Below, in pieces: positions 45,001 to 57,132 of a DNA stretch of 64,000 nt; within the stretch, counting starts at the first letter, position 1; each line of letters opens with the position of its first letter. Source of the DNA: Arabidopsis thaliana (lineage: Eukaryota > Streptophyta > Magnoliopsida > Brassicales > Brassicaceae). A program made the position numbers and the translations under genes. A model generated the notes under the pieces. The model saw only the letters and a list, made by a program, of their open reading frames with translations, was not told the origin of the DNA and made no database searches. The DNA is taken from assembly GCF_000001735.4 (NCBI RefSeq), contig NC_003076.8:22819835-22883834 (forward strand), read 5' to 3'.

Positions 45001-45674
45001 TGGGTAGAGAGAATGGTTCTTGGTTTAATTTGGATTTGAATTTTGCATGGTTCAATATTTCAATTATTAAGTTAATCAAATTATATTAAATTTTTTTTTT
45101 ATATACAATAACCATTCGACTACCAAAATGAATTGACCAATCGAAAGGGATTAGAATTCGGTTTAAAGCAATCGGAAACTAAACCAGAGAGAATTGTAAC
45201 AAGACCGGACCGGACCAAAACAAAACAGACCAGAGTGGACTGATGTCTTAATCGTTTTTGTTCTTTATTTTCTCTGAGAAAGAGTCTCTGTTCTGATTTG
45301 TCAGTGGAAAAAGAGAAAGAGAAGTGGGACCCATCTCCGCCATAGCCAAAGACCTCTTTCTCTCCCACCTCATACCTCTCTACTCTCTGCCCATCATTGC
45401 CCCCGACGAAACTCTCTCTCTCTCGCTCTCTCTCTAAAAAGAGAAACAAACATTTCTTTAGTGTCTCTCTCTTTCATCATCTCTTTACCTTTTGCTTCTT
45501 CGAAAAAAAAAGAGAAATAAATTCTAAGAAGAGAAATTGAGAGCTTGGTTTTTCTTTATTGGCATGAATTTGTAACTTACCAGAGATAATAAAGTTAGGG
45601 TTCTTTTTTTTCGTTCTTATAAATATAGTAATCTTTCTATTTTTAAGTGTGTGTGTGAGTGTTGTTTGGGAATA
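42075..45674. other. Long AT-rich spacer
   Basis: 3.6 kb with no supported gene. Left end: promoter of the broken F-box gene. Middle: AT-rich with short, chance open frames. Right end (about 45300-45660): CT-rich leader and promoter of PBL16, including a TCTCTC run at 45410-45440. Confidence 0.45.
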
Positions 45675-48032
45675 ATGGGTAACTGTTGGTGTAGATTTGA
45701 GCCCTTAAACCACAGAGTTTCTGCAAACGCTAAATCAGGTTCTCTTTTTTCCTCTTCTTCTTCTTCTTCTTCTTACTCTTAATTTGGATCTTCTTTCTTT
45801 TTTCTGCTGCAAATTTTCTGTTACTATTATGGCACTTTTTTAGGCCTGAAATTACGAGATTTACTAATGGGTTTTATCCCAAAAACCTTGCGCAAACTTG
45901 GAAATATCTGTCGGTTAACCGTTATCACCAAATTACTTTCTTGGTTTGTTCTGATTATGTTCTGTTTTCTCTGGTTTTTTGGGTTCTAAATTTGTTCCAT
46001 TAGTTAGTTAGAGTTTTCTATTTGGATAAGCTATAGATTCGTTTTTGTATAAGTTTGGACTCATTTATTGAGAATCTTGACTTACCAATTCTTTGTTCTA
46101 TAGAGTCTCCTTCCTTTTCATCTCTCTCTCTCTCCTTTCTCTTTGTGGTTTCTGCTTTTGTTTTCTTCTAGATTAGTCAAAGTCACATTTTTTATTATAT
46201 ATTCTATGTTCTTGGATTTTAGACCCCCTAGAAGAATATTTCTAAAATCAATCCATCTCTCTAGAATCTTCAATTCACATACAAAGAATCTAAACCAATT
46301 AAACATTGGTTTCTTTGTCTGAAACTTTTGCAGAGTCACCAAAAGAACAGAGTCCAACAGTAGAAGATAAACATATTAAGGAAGTTCAAAAGCTGCCATC
46401 AAATCCAAAAGAAGTAGAAGATCTAAGACGTGACTCAGCAGCGAATCCTCTTATAGCTTTCACATACGAAGAGCTTAAGAACATTACAAGTAATTTTAGA
46501 CAAGACAGAGTTCTTGGTGGTGGTGGATTTGGAAGTGTCTACAAAGGGTTTATAAAAGAGGATTTGGGTGATCAAGAAGTTCCTGAACCACTTCCTGTTG
46601 CCGTTAAAGTTCATGATGGTGATAATAGCTTTCAGGGTCACAGAGAATGGCTGGTTAGTCTCTCTGTCTTTTGCTTGTCTTCCAAGTTTCTCAACCGATT
46701 ATAAATCTTTGCAACGGAGAGATATGAGAAATGTGGATAATTCTGATCATGTGGATTAAAGTAGTTCTCTTGATTAAGCTTTATTCATAGCTCGATAACG
46801 ATTTGAGATCGAATGGGGTCCTTATTTCTTGATATTGTGTAGGCAGAGGTGATATTCTTGGGGCAGCTTTCACATCCAAACTTAGTGAAATTGATCGGTT
46901 ATTGCTGTGAGGATAATCACCGAGTGCTAATCTATGAGTACATGGCTCGTGGTAGCGTGGAGAACAATCTTTTCTCAAGTGAGTTTTAGAGTTCTTTACA
47001 CTCATTAGTCTTCTCGCTGGACATTACTCTTGAATGGATTAAGAATGCTGAGCTATGTTTAACCTCTGGTAGGAGTGTTGCTTCCTCTTTCATGGGCAAT
47101 AAGAATGAAGATTGCTTTCGGAGCTGCGAAAGGACTTGCCTTTCTTCATGAAGCAAAGAAACCCGTCATTTATCGCGATTTCAAAACTTCGAACATTCTT
47201 CTAGATATGGTTAGTAGTAGTAGTATAGTAGTATTACATCAAAGCTCTTCTCTTTTCCTGTGGTGGAGGTTTCATATGGCTGTTGTAACAGGATTACAAC
47301 GCCAAATTATCTGATTTTGGACTTGCTAAAGACGGTCCTGTAGGAGATAAATCCCATGTTTCCACTCGTATAATGGGAACTTATGGCTATGCAGCTCCTG
47401 AATACATCATGACAGGTAAGAAATCCAGTCTACTAACTCACAAGTTACACATTTGTAGAATGTACTATGCTCTTTGAAATCTAATCTTCTAAAAGCATGA
47501 CACTTTTAGCTATTTAAAGCTAAAAGGACAACACAATGAGTTTGTTGTATTTGGATTCTTTCTGATTAGATATGTATTGGTGACAGGGCATTTGACACCG
47601 GGGAGTGATGTGTATAGTTTCGGTGTAGTTCTGTTAGAGCTTCTTACGGGAAGAAAATCATTAGACAAATCACGGCCAACACGTGAGCAAAACCTCATAG
47701 ATTGGGCTCTTCCATTGTTGAAGGAGAAGAAGAAAGTCTTGAACATTGTAGACCCAAAAATGAACTGTGAGTATCCGGTTAAAGCGGTTCAAAAGGCTGC
47801 AATGTTAGCTTACCATTGCCTGAACCGTAACCCGAAGGCTCGGCCTTTAATGCGTGACATTGTTGATTCTTTGGAGCCTCTTCAGGCCACAGAAGAGGAG
47901 GCTTTACTAGTCCCTCCTGTTCAGAAAGCAGTAATTACTATTATCGACGAAATGCCTAAGAATGGATTGAAGAAAGTTGAAGAATTGAAGAAGGTTGAAG
48001 AAGTGAAGAAGGTTATTGAAGATGCATGCTAA
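45675..48032 (+). CDS. PBL16: Receptor-like cytoplasmic kinase PBL16
   Basis: Ser/Thr kinase of family RLCK VII (PBS1-like), which act below cell-surface receptors. Exons 45675-45738, 46334-46653, 46843-46978, 47073-47209, 47292-47415 and 47587-48032, all in frame, 408 residues. The N-terminus MGNCWC offers Gly2 for myristoylation and Cys4/Cys6 for palmitoylation, so it should sit at the plasma membrane. Kinase marks in order: [10 protein letters not shown]; glycine loop [16 protein letters not shown] with the ATP lysine; catalytic loop [14 protein letters not shown] (RD type, Tyr for His, as usual in this family); DFGLAKDGP; activation segment [31 protein letters not shown]; and [10 protein letters not shown]. 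The tail repeats a KKVEE-type motif. The first intron (595 bp) holds a TTC repeat. From memory AT5G56460. Confidence 0.95.
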
Positions 48033-49225
48033 TTCACATTGTAATTGATCACTTTTTTTTTTTTTTTTAATCTTCTTAATATACAGTTTGAAAAAGTGAT
48101 AACTAGATTGTGTTATTTTGTATTTTGAAATACAGATTAAGAAACAGATACAAAGGTTTGTGAATTTTCTTCTTCTATTAAAATACAAAGATTTGAACCA
48201 CAGATTCCACTGTTGACTATTGAGTAAAACTTGTTTGTTTGGTTAAACTTGCTTCCAAATTTAAATCAAGTTTTCAATTTGGTTATAGTAAAAAAAAATC
48301 TTACTTGGACACCAAGATACCAATGAGCCACGTATCTCGTGATCATTATTAAACGGCATCGTTTACATAGATATTGGATGGTTTTTTAATATTATGTTTA
48401 TGGATGTTTGTTTCTCTGTGGTTAACTGAATTAGTAAGCATATGATCATTTGTTCATGGATTTTTTTTTAAGATGATTTTTTTTTTTTTAAATGATTTGC
48501 TTTGTGGTTGTTGATAGTAAACTCTGCTTAATTATCTGACCAAACAAACAACATAGTATAAATGTATAATGTCCATGTCAAAAGAACAAAAAAAGAATTC
48601 TGTTCGGTCTACGTAGTAAATATTGGATCAAACCAATAGCCAGAAAAGCTAATAAAAGCCTAATTAATGTAGCTATGGATCAACATACCGTCCTTAACTG
48701 ATTTATTTTTCATTTGCTAATGTGAACTGGTGATGAGCTGAGAAATTTATGGTACAAATGTTTAAATCAGTTTTAGAATATTTTAGGCTTTGTAGCCAAA
48801 GGAGAATGCAGAACCCTTCTTATTTGTTGTAGCCATAAAACCCCACATAATTGGATAGAGGTCTACAAAAGGCTCTAATCGAGTTAGATGAGGTATCAGA
48901 ATATGTTATTATGTATTAACCAATAGAAACCAGAATAATTAATAGAGGTCTACAAAAGGATCAAAATTATCAAAAAAAAAAAAAAAAAAAATGTTGTTTA
49001 AGGCTTAGATGAAATATTTATGGTAAGTCAAATTCATATCATTTTCTAAAGAGAAAACCTTAATAATGTAGCTAGCTAGGTCCAGTGTACACATAAGTTG
49101 TTCCCTGAATTCCTTTTAATGATTTGATCTCTTTTGTATTTGTAAAATTATTTTGAGAATGTGATGTTATATAACATATACCACATAAGATCAAATTATT
49201 TACTTTTTCAACATGTACATATAAA
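48033..49225. other. Spacer with a partial copy of the GULLO4 upstream region
   Basis: 3' UTR of PBL16, then AT-rich DNA with an A run near 48972. From about 49003 to 49200 it resembles the DNA upstream of GULLO4 (51310-51600): CTTAGAT-AAAT, GTAAGTCAAAT and CACATAAGTTGT occur in the same order. The promoter was therefore copied together with the truncated oxidase gene. Confidence 0.55.
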
Positions 49226-50124
49226 ATGAAGAGGAGCATGAGGAGTCATCTGGCGAAGCAAACAAGAAGTGTGTGAGAGCAAAGCGATCGACTAGCATCT
49301 TTTTTGTTTGGAATCTCATACGGTGTGACCAATAATGGTATTTCTTGAATGTTTCCATGTAACATTTTTTTCAGTTATATCACTGTAACAGTGTAATTCC
49401 TACTGCAGGCGTTATATTCACAGGCTATCCGGTAATCGGAAGCCAAGACCGTATAATGTCGTCTGGTGCGTGTCTAGACAGTCATCAGAACGGATTGATT
49501 ACATCTTGTCCTTGGGATCCACGCATTAAAGGCGAGTTCTTTTACCAAACAGCATTAAGTGTTCCTCTCACACATGTCAAAGATTTCATCAACGACATTA
49601 AAGCACTTGTGAAGATTGAACCAAAATCTCTCTGTGGCCTTGAACTCAACTATGGTGTTCTAGTCCGTTATGTCACATCCTCTCCGGCTTATCTAAGGAA
49701 AGAAGAAAAAGCTTTAGACTTTGACCTAACTTACTACAGAAGCAAAGATGATCCTTGGACACCACGTCTCTACGAGGATTACATGGAAGAGATTGAGCAA
49801 ATGGCGATATTAAAGTACAACGCGTTGCCTCATTGGGGAAAAAATAGGAACCTAGCTTTTGATGGTGCCATTAAAAAGTACAAGAACGCAAACACGTTTT
49901 TGAAAGTCAAGGAGAGATTAGATCCGTGGGGGTTGTTTTCTACAGAATGGACCGATCAGATTCTAGGGTTAAAAGGAAACGTGACGATTGTGAAGCAAGG
50001 ATGTGCACCGGAAGGGCTGTGTATTTGTTCGGATGATTCTCATTGTGCTCCGAACAAAGGTTATATGTGTCGACCAGGTAAAGTTTACAAAGAAGCTAGG
50101 GTTTGTACTCTTGTAACCGCTTAA
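49226..50124 (+). CDS. GULLO7: Truncated L-gulonolactone oxidase (GULLO7)
   Basis: Exons 49226-49268 and 49409-50124, joined in a Ser codon, 252 residues. The second exon has exactly the length (716 bp) of the last exon of GULLO4 and is very similar. It encodes the C-terminal catalytic part of the aldonolactone oxidase family (CPWDPRIKGEFFYQT, FDLTYYRSKDDPW, NALPHWGKNRNLAF) and the cysteine-rich tail (CAPEGLCICSDDSHCAP). The whole N-terminal FAD-binding domain is missing. The short basic first exon (MKRSMRSHLAKQTR) uses DNA equivalent to exon 2 of GULLO4 in another frame, so it is not ancestral. Enzyme activity is unlikely without FAD binding. From memory AT5G56470, annotated as a truncated oxidase. 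Confidence 0.88.
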
Positions 50125-50491
50125 GATTTATGAGTGATTCTAAACTGATGAAATAAAAATCCTACGAAATTAATTGGTGCCAATAGCTTCACGATGCTAC
50201 TGCATCAAATACGATTGATCTAATTTGAAGTATATATACCTAATAATAATTTGTAACATGCAGATATTTTTCTCCATTAATATTTTAAAATCTAATTTAA
50301 TTGGCCAAATACGTGTTTTTGAAAACTTATCGTAGCAATATTGAATTTGAATTATTGATACTACTATAAGCCATACAAACTAGGCAAAGTACCAATCAAC
50401 AATAAGATAGAAAATAGGGGGCGGTCTTCAATTTTTTTTTGTTTTAGGCGTAATTCAAATTACTTCATGTAGACAACTTAGTCATGATGTC

Positions 50492-50983
50492 TCAATGTCT
50501 AATCATGCCACCGGGAACTAGGTAACCTGCGAAAAAATCACAAACATATGAAATGTATAATCTATAAGATACCACAACCTAATAACTTTAAACTTATATA
50601 CTAATGAAATGAATGTATTAAATTTGCAAACCAAATTACATTGACCGAAAAAAAAAACAAGAGAATTGGGACTTACTTCCGCATTGTGAGCCAGGAGCAA
50701 GTGGACGGCCACAAGCAGCCGCGACATTGACTAGCTTTTGCATATCAATGGCGGCTTCGATTTCCTTATTGATGACTTCGCATACACATTCCATCCCGAT
50801 GATTCGGACAAGAGTGCAACAACCTTGGGATGGTCTTGGCGGAGTTGGCAGCTCCTTGTCGATAGAATCTGGACATCCCCTCAGAACTTCGATGCCTGAA
50901 TCATTACATCTCTCCCCCTGAATTTGAGATGATGACAACAACATCATTACGACTAAAAACTGACAAAATATCTGTTCTTTCAT
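50492..50983 (-). CDS. 8-cysteine lipid-transfer / inhibitor-like secreted protein
   Basis: Exons 50983-50677 and 50526-50492, joined in a Ser codon, 113 residues. Signal peptide MKEQIFCQFLVVMMLLSSS. The mature part has the eight-cysteine order of the bifunctional inhibitor / lipid-transfer / seed-storage superfamily: C (ERC), C (RGC), CC (GCC), CxC (ECVC), C (AAC), C (SQC). The C-terminal exon is tiny (YLVPGGMIRH). It is likely secreted, small and disulfide-rich, related to the prolamin-like egg-cell or reproductive peptides; the role cannot be told from sequence. It lies between the two oxidase genes on the opposite strand. From memory AT5G56480. Confidence 0.88.
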
Positions 50984-51672
50984 TTTTCTTTATTTTTATT
51001 CTTCTATTGTCTTCTTTCTTTTACGCATTATATGTATAAAAGATTGTACGGTATATTAAGTACAGAATTGAGAACACGATCACATTTTGCTTATTATGGC
51101 AGTAGATCAATCTAGAATCCTTTGATATAACATAGTAAGTAGTAACAATATTGACTATATATATACTGTATCAGTATGAGTGAAAATTAGATAACGTTAT
51201 TCTTTTTTTGGTCAACAACAATATAGGTGAAAATTAGATACGTTACTTTTTATATATAAAAAATATTTGATCTCTTTTTGGTTAAAAGATATTTTTCCGT
51301 ATTTTGAAGACTTAGATTAAATGTTTACAGTAAGTCAAATCTCATATTTTTTATAGAGATCAAGTCAGTAAGACAGTAACTATGTGATGTAATGACATTC
51401 CCTACATGCCCCCAATAATACTGCAATGTTTTCTATCCACATAAGTTGTCCTCTGAAATTTCATTTAATATATTGTTTTTTTTTTGGGGTCAAACAATTT
51501 GATTTAATTTCTTCTTCGTTATTTGGTAAAATTACAGGTCGCTATTAATATCCTTCTAATAAAAGCCATATGGATCACATGATGTTATGATATATTGAAA
51601 CTTATCATAAATACATAGATGAGTGAATGAATGCTTCAAACATTGTCAATTATTTTCTTGTAAAGTTACAAA
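50984..51672. other. Divergent promoter between the 8-Cys gene and GULLO4
   Basis: AT-rich, with no open frame of note. The part at 51310-51600 has a diverged copy upstream of GULLO7. Confidence 0.5.
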
Positions 51673-53586
51673 ATGTCCTTTTGGCTAAGTTTGATCTTTT
51701 GCTTTTTCACATTTGCTTCCTCATCTCCACCGGATGATCCTGTCAACTGTGAATTCGGAAACACAATGTGCACGGTGACGAACTCGTACGGCGCCTTTCC
51801 TGACCGCTCTATATGCAAAGCAGCAAAGGTGGAGTACCCAAGGACGGAGGCTGAGCTGGTCTCTATAGTGGCTGCAGCCACTAGAGCCGGCCAAAAAATG
51901 CGGGTCGTGACTAGGTACTCTCACAGCTTCCCCAAGCTGGTTTGTACTGATGGTAAAGACGGGACTCTCATAAGCACCAAGTTTCTAAACCATGTGGTGA
52001 CCACCAACCCGGAGGCCAAGACTTTGACGGTTGAGAGCGGCGTGACTCTAAGGCAACTGATCGAAGAAGCAGCTAAGTTTGATCTGGCTTTGCCATACGC
52101 ACCGTATTGGTGGGGACTTACGGTTGGAGGAATGATGGGGACAGGTGCTCACGGAAGTTCTTTATGGGGTAAAGGAAGTGCGGTTCATGATTACGTGACC
52201 GAGATAAGATTGGTGAGTCCCGGTTTGGCTTCTGATGGGTATGTAAAGGTTCAGGTTCTTAGCGAGACTATAGATCCGGAGGAATTTCGCGCAGCCAAAG
52301 TTTCTCTAGGTGTTCTTGGTGTTATCTCTCAAGTAACTTTCGAATTGCAACCAATGTTCAAAAGATCGTTAAATTATGTTATGAGAAACGATTCGGATTT
52401 CGGAGATCAAGCAGTGAGTTTTGGCGAAAGACACGAGTTTGCGGATTTCTTATGGTTACCGAGCCAAGGAAAAGTGGTGTATCGCATGGATGGCCGAGTT
52501 CCGCTTAATACTTCGGGAGATGGCTTGTTCGAATTTTTCCCATTCCGTTCACAACTCTCTTTAGTGTTAGCCATAGATAGATCCTTAGGTAAATCTTTAT
52601 TTCTCAAGATAATTAATACCAATATTTTTGATTTGCATAGCTATAATGTTTCTTATATATATACTTTTGCTTCATGTCATGCAGAGGAGAGTGAAGAGTC
52701 ACTTGAAGATGCAAACATGAAGTGTGTGAGGGCAAAGCTAGTATCGTCGTCTATGTTTTTAATGTCATACGGTGTGACTAATAACGGTATTTCTTTTACT
52801 TGCTTATACATTTGTTGATTGTTTCGATATAAGATTATACAAAACTTTCACTAGTAATTTCCATGGACAGGCCTAATATTCACAGGCTATCCGGTCATCG
52901 GAATGCAAAACCATATGATGTCGTCAGGTTCATGTCTAGACAGTCGTCAAGACGGACTAATCACGGCTTGTCCATGGGATCCACGGATAAAAGGCCAATT
53001 CTTTCACCAAACAACATTCAGTGTTTCTCTCACAAATGTCAAAAGTTTCATCAACGACATCAAAGCACTTGTGAAGATCGAACCGAAATCTTTATGCGTA
53101 CTTGAAGGCAGCAACGGTATTCTCATCCGCTATGTCACATCCTCTCTAGCATTTCTCGGAAAAGAAGAAAAAGCTTTAGATTTTGACCTAACTTACTACA
53201 GAAGCAAAAATGATCCATTGGCACCGCGTCTATACGAGGATTACATTGAAGAAATCGAGCAAATGGCGATATTCAAATACAATGCGTTACCACATTGGGG
53301 GAAGAATAGGAACCTAGCGTTTGATGGTGCCATTAGAAAATACAAGAACGCAAACGCGTTTTTAAAAGTAAAAGAGAAATTTGATTCTTTAGGATTGTTT
53401 TCCACTGAATGGACTGATCAGATTCTAGGTTTAAAAGGAAACGTGACGATTGTGAAACAAGGATGTGCATTGGAGGGACTATGTATTTGTTCAGAGGATT
53501 CTCATTGTGCTCCTACCAAAGGTTATTTATGTAGACCAGGTAAAGTTTATAGAGAAGCTAGAGTTTGTACTCGTGTAAGTTCCTAA
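51673..53586 (+). CDS. GULLO4: L-gulono-1,4-lactone oxidase (GULLO4)
   Basis: FAD-linked oxidase of the aldonolactone family, which turns L-gulono-1,4-lactone into ascorbate precursor. Exons 51673-52588, 52685-52786 and 52871-53586, 577 residues. Signal peptide MSFWLSLIFCFFTFASSS, so it probably enters the secretory path. The FAD-binding PCMH domain covers about residues 45-230, with YPRTEAELVSIVAAA, TRYSHSFPKLVCTDG, TVESGVTLRQLIEEA, GGMMGTGAHGSSLWGKGSAV and KVSLGVLGVISQVTFELQP. The C-terminal ALO domain has CPWDPRIKGQFFHQT, DFDLTYYRSKND and NALPHWGKNRNLAFDG, followed by a cysteine-rich tail (CALEGLCICSEDSHC). From memory AT5G56490. The neighbouring GULLO7 is a partial copy. Confidence 0.94.
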
Positions 53587-54223
53587 ATCCTAATCAAAGT
53601 TTTGGTCCTCAGTTCTGTTATATATCAAAAACCTCATTCCTCTCTCTGCTTTAAGAGAACAGAGCAGTCTCTGTTCATAATTGACAAGCGAAAACGACGT
53701 TGTATTGAATTCGTGACACGTGTCAAACAATGAGTAGTTAATCAAAGTGTCACTCGCACGTGAAGAGAGTAGAGTAGGTGGGTTTAGGGTTTAAGTGTTC
53801 CAGATTCTTCCAAATTCAGTTGATCCAACGGCTCAGACTTAACCTGAAACCTTTGAAGACGCGATCCTCGAACTTCACCAGTCCGTTTGCACTATGCAAC
53901 CAAACACACTTTGTATCGAATAAATTAAACAAAAATCATAACTTTACAATCGCATAAATCGACTTTCATCTTCTTCACAAGAAAACCTCTCTCAGTCGCT
54001 AAAACCCTTGAACCATCTCTTGATCGCTAGCTTCTAAGTAAGTGTATAGTTGAATCATTTCGATCAAAGTTTAGGTAAAAAGTTGTTTGCTTTCAGATAC
54101 CCTTGTTTTGATTTGTGTCGATGATTACAAAGTTTTACTTTGATTTGTGTCTTTAGGGTTTATTAGATTCATTCAAGCTATAAAGTTTTGATTTTGATCT
54201 GTTTTTGCAGAGAGTGAAAAACC
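53587..54223 (+). promoter_or_regulatory. Promoter and leader of CPN60B3
   Basis: Contains the palindrome GACACGTGTC (53715-53724), a G-box/ABRE core often linked to light and abscisic acid response, and a second ACGTG core near 53758. The 5' UTR probably has an intron from 54038 (TAA|GTAAGT) to 54210 (TTTTTGCAG), ending 13 bp before the ATG. Confidence 0.65.
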
Positions 54224-57132
54224 ATGGCATCAACCTTTAGCGCAACGTCGTCAATGGGTTCATCTTTGGCTCCTCCTTCGAATCGATTGTCATCTTTTGT
54301 TTCGATCTCATCAAGCTCTTTTGGAAGGACTCAGAGTATTGCTCAGAGGAAAGCAAGGTTTCCTAAAATATATGCGGCTAAGCAATTGCATTTCAATAAG
54401 GACGGGACTGCGATTAAGAAGCTTCAAGTGAGTCTATTCTATTTCGGTGATTTTGTGACTTCTAGTTCTTTATTGAATAACTTATATCATTTCATTATGT
54501 AGGCTGGTGTGAATAAACTTGCGGATTTAGTTGGGGTTACTTTAGGTCCTAAAGGCAGGAATGTTGTTCTAGAGAGCAAATACGGTTCCCCTAGAATCGT
54601 TAATGATGGTGTTACGGTCGCTAGAGAGGTAACGGTGTTATCTCTTGTTGTGTCTAATGTGTAATCAGGTGTGAAATCGATTTGTAGATTTTGAAAAGCT
54701 TTTGCTGTTTGTTTAGGTTGAGCTTGAGGATCCAGTTGAGAACATTGGTGCTAAGCTAGTGAGACAAGCTGCTTCCAAGACTAATGACTTAGCTGGTGAT
54801 GGAACAACGACTTCTGTTGTTCTTGCTCAAGGTCTTATTGCTGAAGGTGTAAAGGTTTGTAATTTATTGTCTTTCTTTTGTGAATTTGAAACAACCAGTG
54901 TTTTTTGTTGTTGTTGTGATATGATGTGGATTGAATTGTGTAGGTGGTAGCTGCTGGTGCAAATCCTGTTTTGATTACCAGAGGTATTGAGAAAACCACC
55001 AAAGCTCTTGTGGCTGAGTTGAAGAAAATGTCAAAGGAGGTATTGTTGACTTAATTAGATTCTTAATCTAGCTCTTTTCATGTGCTTTAGAGGATTCTTG
55101 ATCATGTAGCTCTTTTCTGGATTGCAGGTTGAAGACAGTGAACTAGCAGATGTTGCAGCAGTTAGTGCAGGAAACAATTACGAAGTAGGCAATATGATTG
55201 CAGAAGCAATGGCAAAAGTTGGTCGTAAAGGTGTTGTCACTCTAGAGGAAGGCAAAAGCGCTGAGAACAGCCTTTACGTTGTTGAAGGAATGCAATTTGA
55301 TCGTGGTTATATCTCTCCTTACTTTGTCACCGACAGTGAGAAAATGTGTGCAGAATATGAGAACTGCAAGGTATTATTATTGTTTATACAGTTAAATCTT
55401 AATAGCTGATAAAAAACCGCAGTATTTTTTGACTATATGTCTCTTCTTGCTTTTGTAGTTGTTTCTTGTTGACAAAAAGATAACAAATGCTAGAGATATT
55501 ATTAGCATTCTGGAAGATGCGATTAAAGGTGGATACCCGCTTTTGATCATTGCTGAAGATATTGAGCAAGAGCCATTAGCGACTCTTGTTGTTAACAAGC
55601 TTCGTGGGACAATAAAAGTTGCTGCTTTGAAAGCTCCTGGATTTGGAGAGAGGAAAAGCCAGTACCTTGATGACATTGCTGCGCTTACAGGAGGTTAGAC
55701 CAATATACTAAGTGTTCTTTACATTATTGCTTCTATATTAAAAAAAAGCATGTTTAGTTTCTCAAGTTGCTGTGTTTGTTTTTCTCTTTGTAGCTACTGT
55801 GATTAGGGAAGAAGTTGGACTTCAGTTGGAGAAAGTTGGACCAGAAGTTTTGGGTAATGCTGGTAAAGTGGTTCTCACAAAAGATACTACAACGATAGTT
55901 GGTGATGGAAGTACTGAAGAAGTTGTGAAGAAGAGAGTTGAACAGATCAAGAATCTTATCGAGGTACATCTCAAAAAACATTGAAATGTCCCAATAAATT
56001 GGTTTTATGTTACGGTGATTAAGTCTTTGGGTTTGTGTAGGCTGCTGAACAAGACTATGAAAAGGAAAAGCTTAATGAGAGAATTGCTAAATTATCAGGC
56101 GGTGTTGCTGTAATTCAGGTGAGATACTAAGAAACAAATCACATGATGCAAAAAGCGTAGCTTAAGGTAATAAGAAGAATAATCTAAACGTTTTATATTC
56201 TTTAGGTTGGAGCACAAACTGAGACAGAGCTTAAGGAGAAGAAATTAAGAGTTGAAGATGCTCTTAATGCTACAAAGGTAACATCATCTCTAAGCAAAGA
56301 GCCTTGAAATGTTTCCATCCATATGGTAGAGACTAAGTTGTTGGACCTTTTAATTAGGCTGCTGTGGAAGAAGGTATTGTTGTTGGCGGAGGATGTACTC
56401 TGCTAAGACTTGCATCGAAAGTGGACGCTATTAAAGAGACTCTAGCAAACGATGAAGAAAAGGTTAGTCCAGAAGAGTTGCACAGCAGAGAAAGATAACA
56501 TGAATGAGGAGTTTGCCGTCTGCGGGTTATAACGCCATTTTACAATTCATCTTAACCTCCAGGTTGGAGCTGACATTGTTAAGAAAGCATTGAGCTACCC
56601 ACTGAAGTTAATCGCCAAGAACGCTGGTGTCAATGGCAGCGTTGTCAGTGAGAAGGTAATCAATCTCCTTAAAAGAATGCAAGTTTGAGTCTTTTGATAT
56701 AGAAACTAAGTCAATGGCTTTTTTCGGTTGACAGGTTCTTTCTAGTGACAACCCTAAACATGGTTACAATGCTGCAACTGGCAAATACGAAGATCTCATG
56801 GCTGCAGGAATCATTGATCCAACCAAAGTGAGCAAAGTTCCTTACTTTTTCACATATTGAAATCTGCTGTTTCGGGTGCTAACCGAGTTTTCTTCTTTTC
56901 AAGGTTGTGAGATGTTGCCTAGAGCATGCTTCATCTGTGGCAAAGACATTCTTGATGTCTGATTGTGTTGTTGTGGAGATCAAGGAGCCTGAATCAGCAG
57001 CTCCTGCTGGTAACCCTATGGACAATTCAGGTATCTCTTAGTTCTTCTTCTTGAATCCTCTGAATCATTAACAAAATCTGCAACTTTATTCTTACAAAAT
57101 TTCTCTGTCGGTTTTCAGGTTACGGCTTCTAA
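54224..57132 (+). CDS. CPN60B3: Plastid chaperonin 60 beta 3
   Basis: Type I chaperonin subunit, forming the double-ring folding chamber in chloroplasts with alpha subunits. Fourteen exons: 54224-54427, 54503-54628, 54717-54854, 54944-55039, 55128-55370, 55459-55693, 55794-55963, 56041-56118, 56206-56277, 56358-56462, 56563-56655, 56735-56827, 56904-57030, 57119-57132. All joins keep frame, 597 residues. The Ser-rich N-terminus ([20 protein letters not shown]) is a transit peptide; mature protein starts near AAKQLHFN. GroEL marks: [39 protein letters not shown] (ATPase Asp), [10 protein letters not shown], and [13 protein letters not shown] near the C-terminal signature. The end is short (NPMDNSGYGF), lacking the GGM repeats of bacterial GroEL. 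Last exon codes for only four residues. From memory AT5G56500. Confidence 0.96.

Noticed and set aside
45120-45449. 109-codon minus-strand frame with Arg/Glu run
   Set aside because: The run comes from the TCTCTC leader repeat of PBL16; not a gene.
51666-51924. Minus-strand frames over GULLO4 exon 1
   Set aside because: Antisense shadows of the oxidase coding region.
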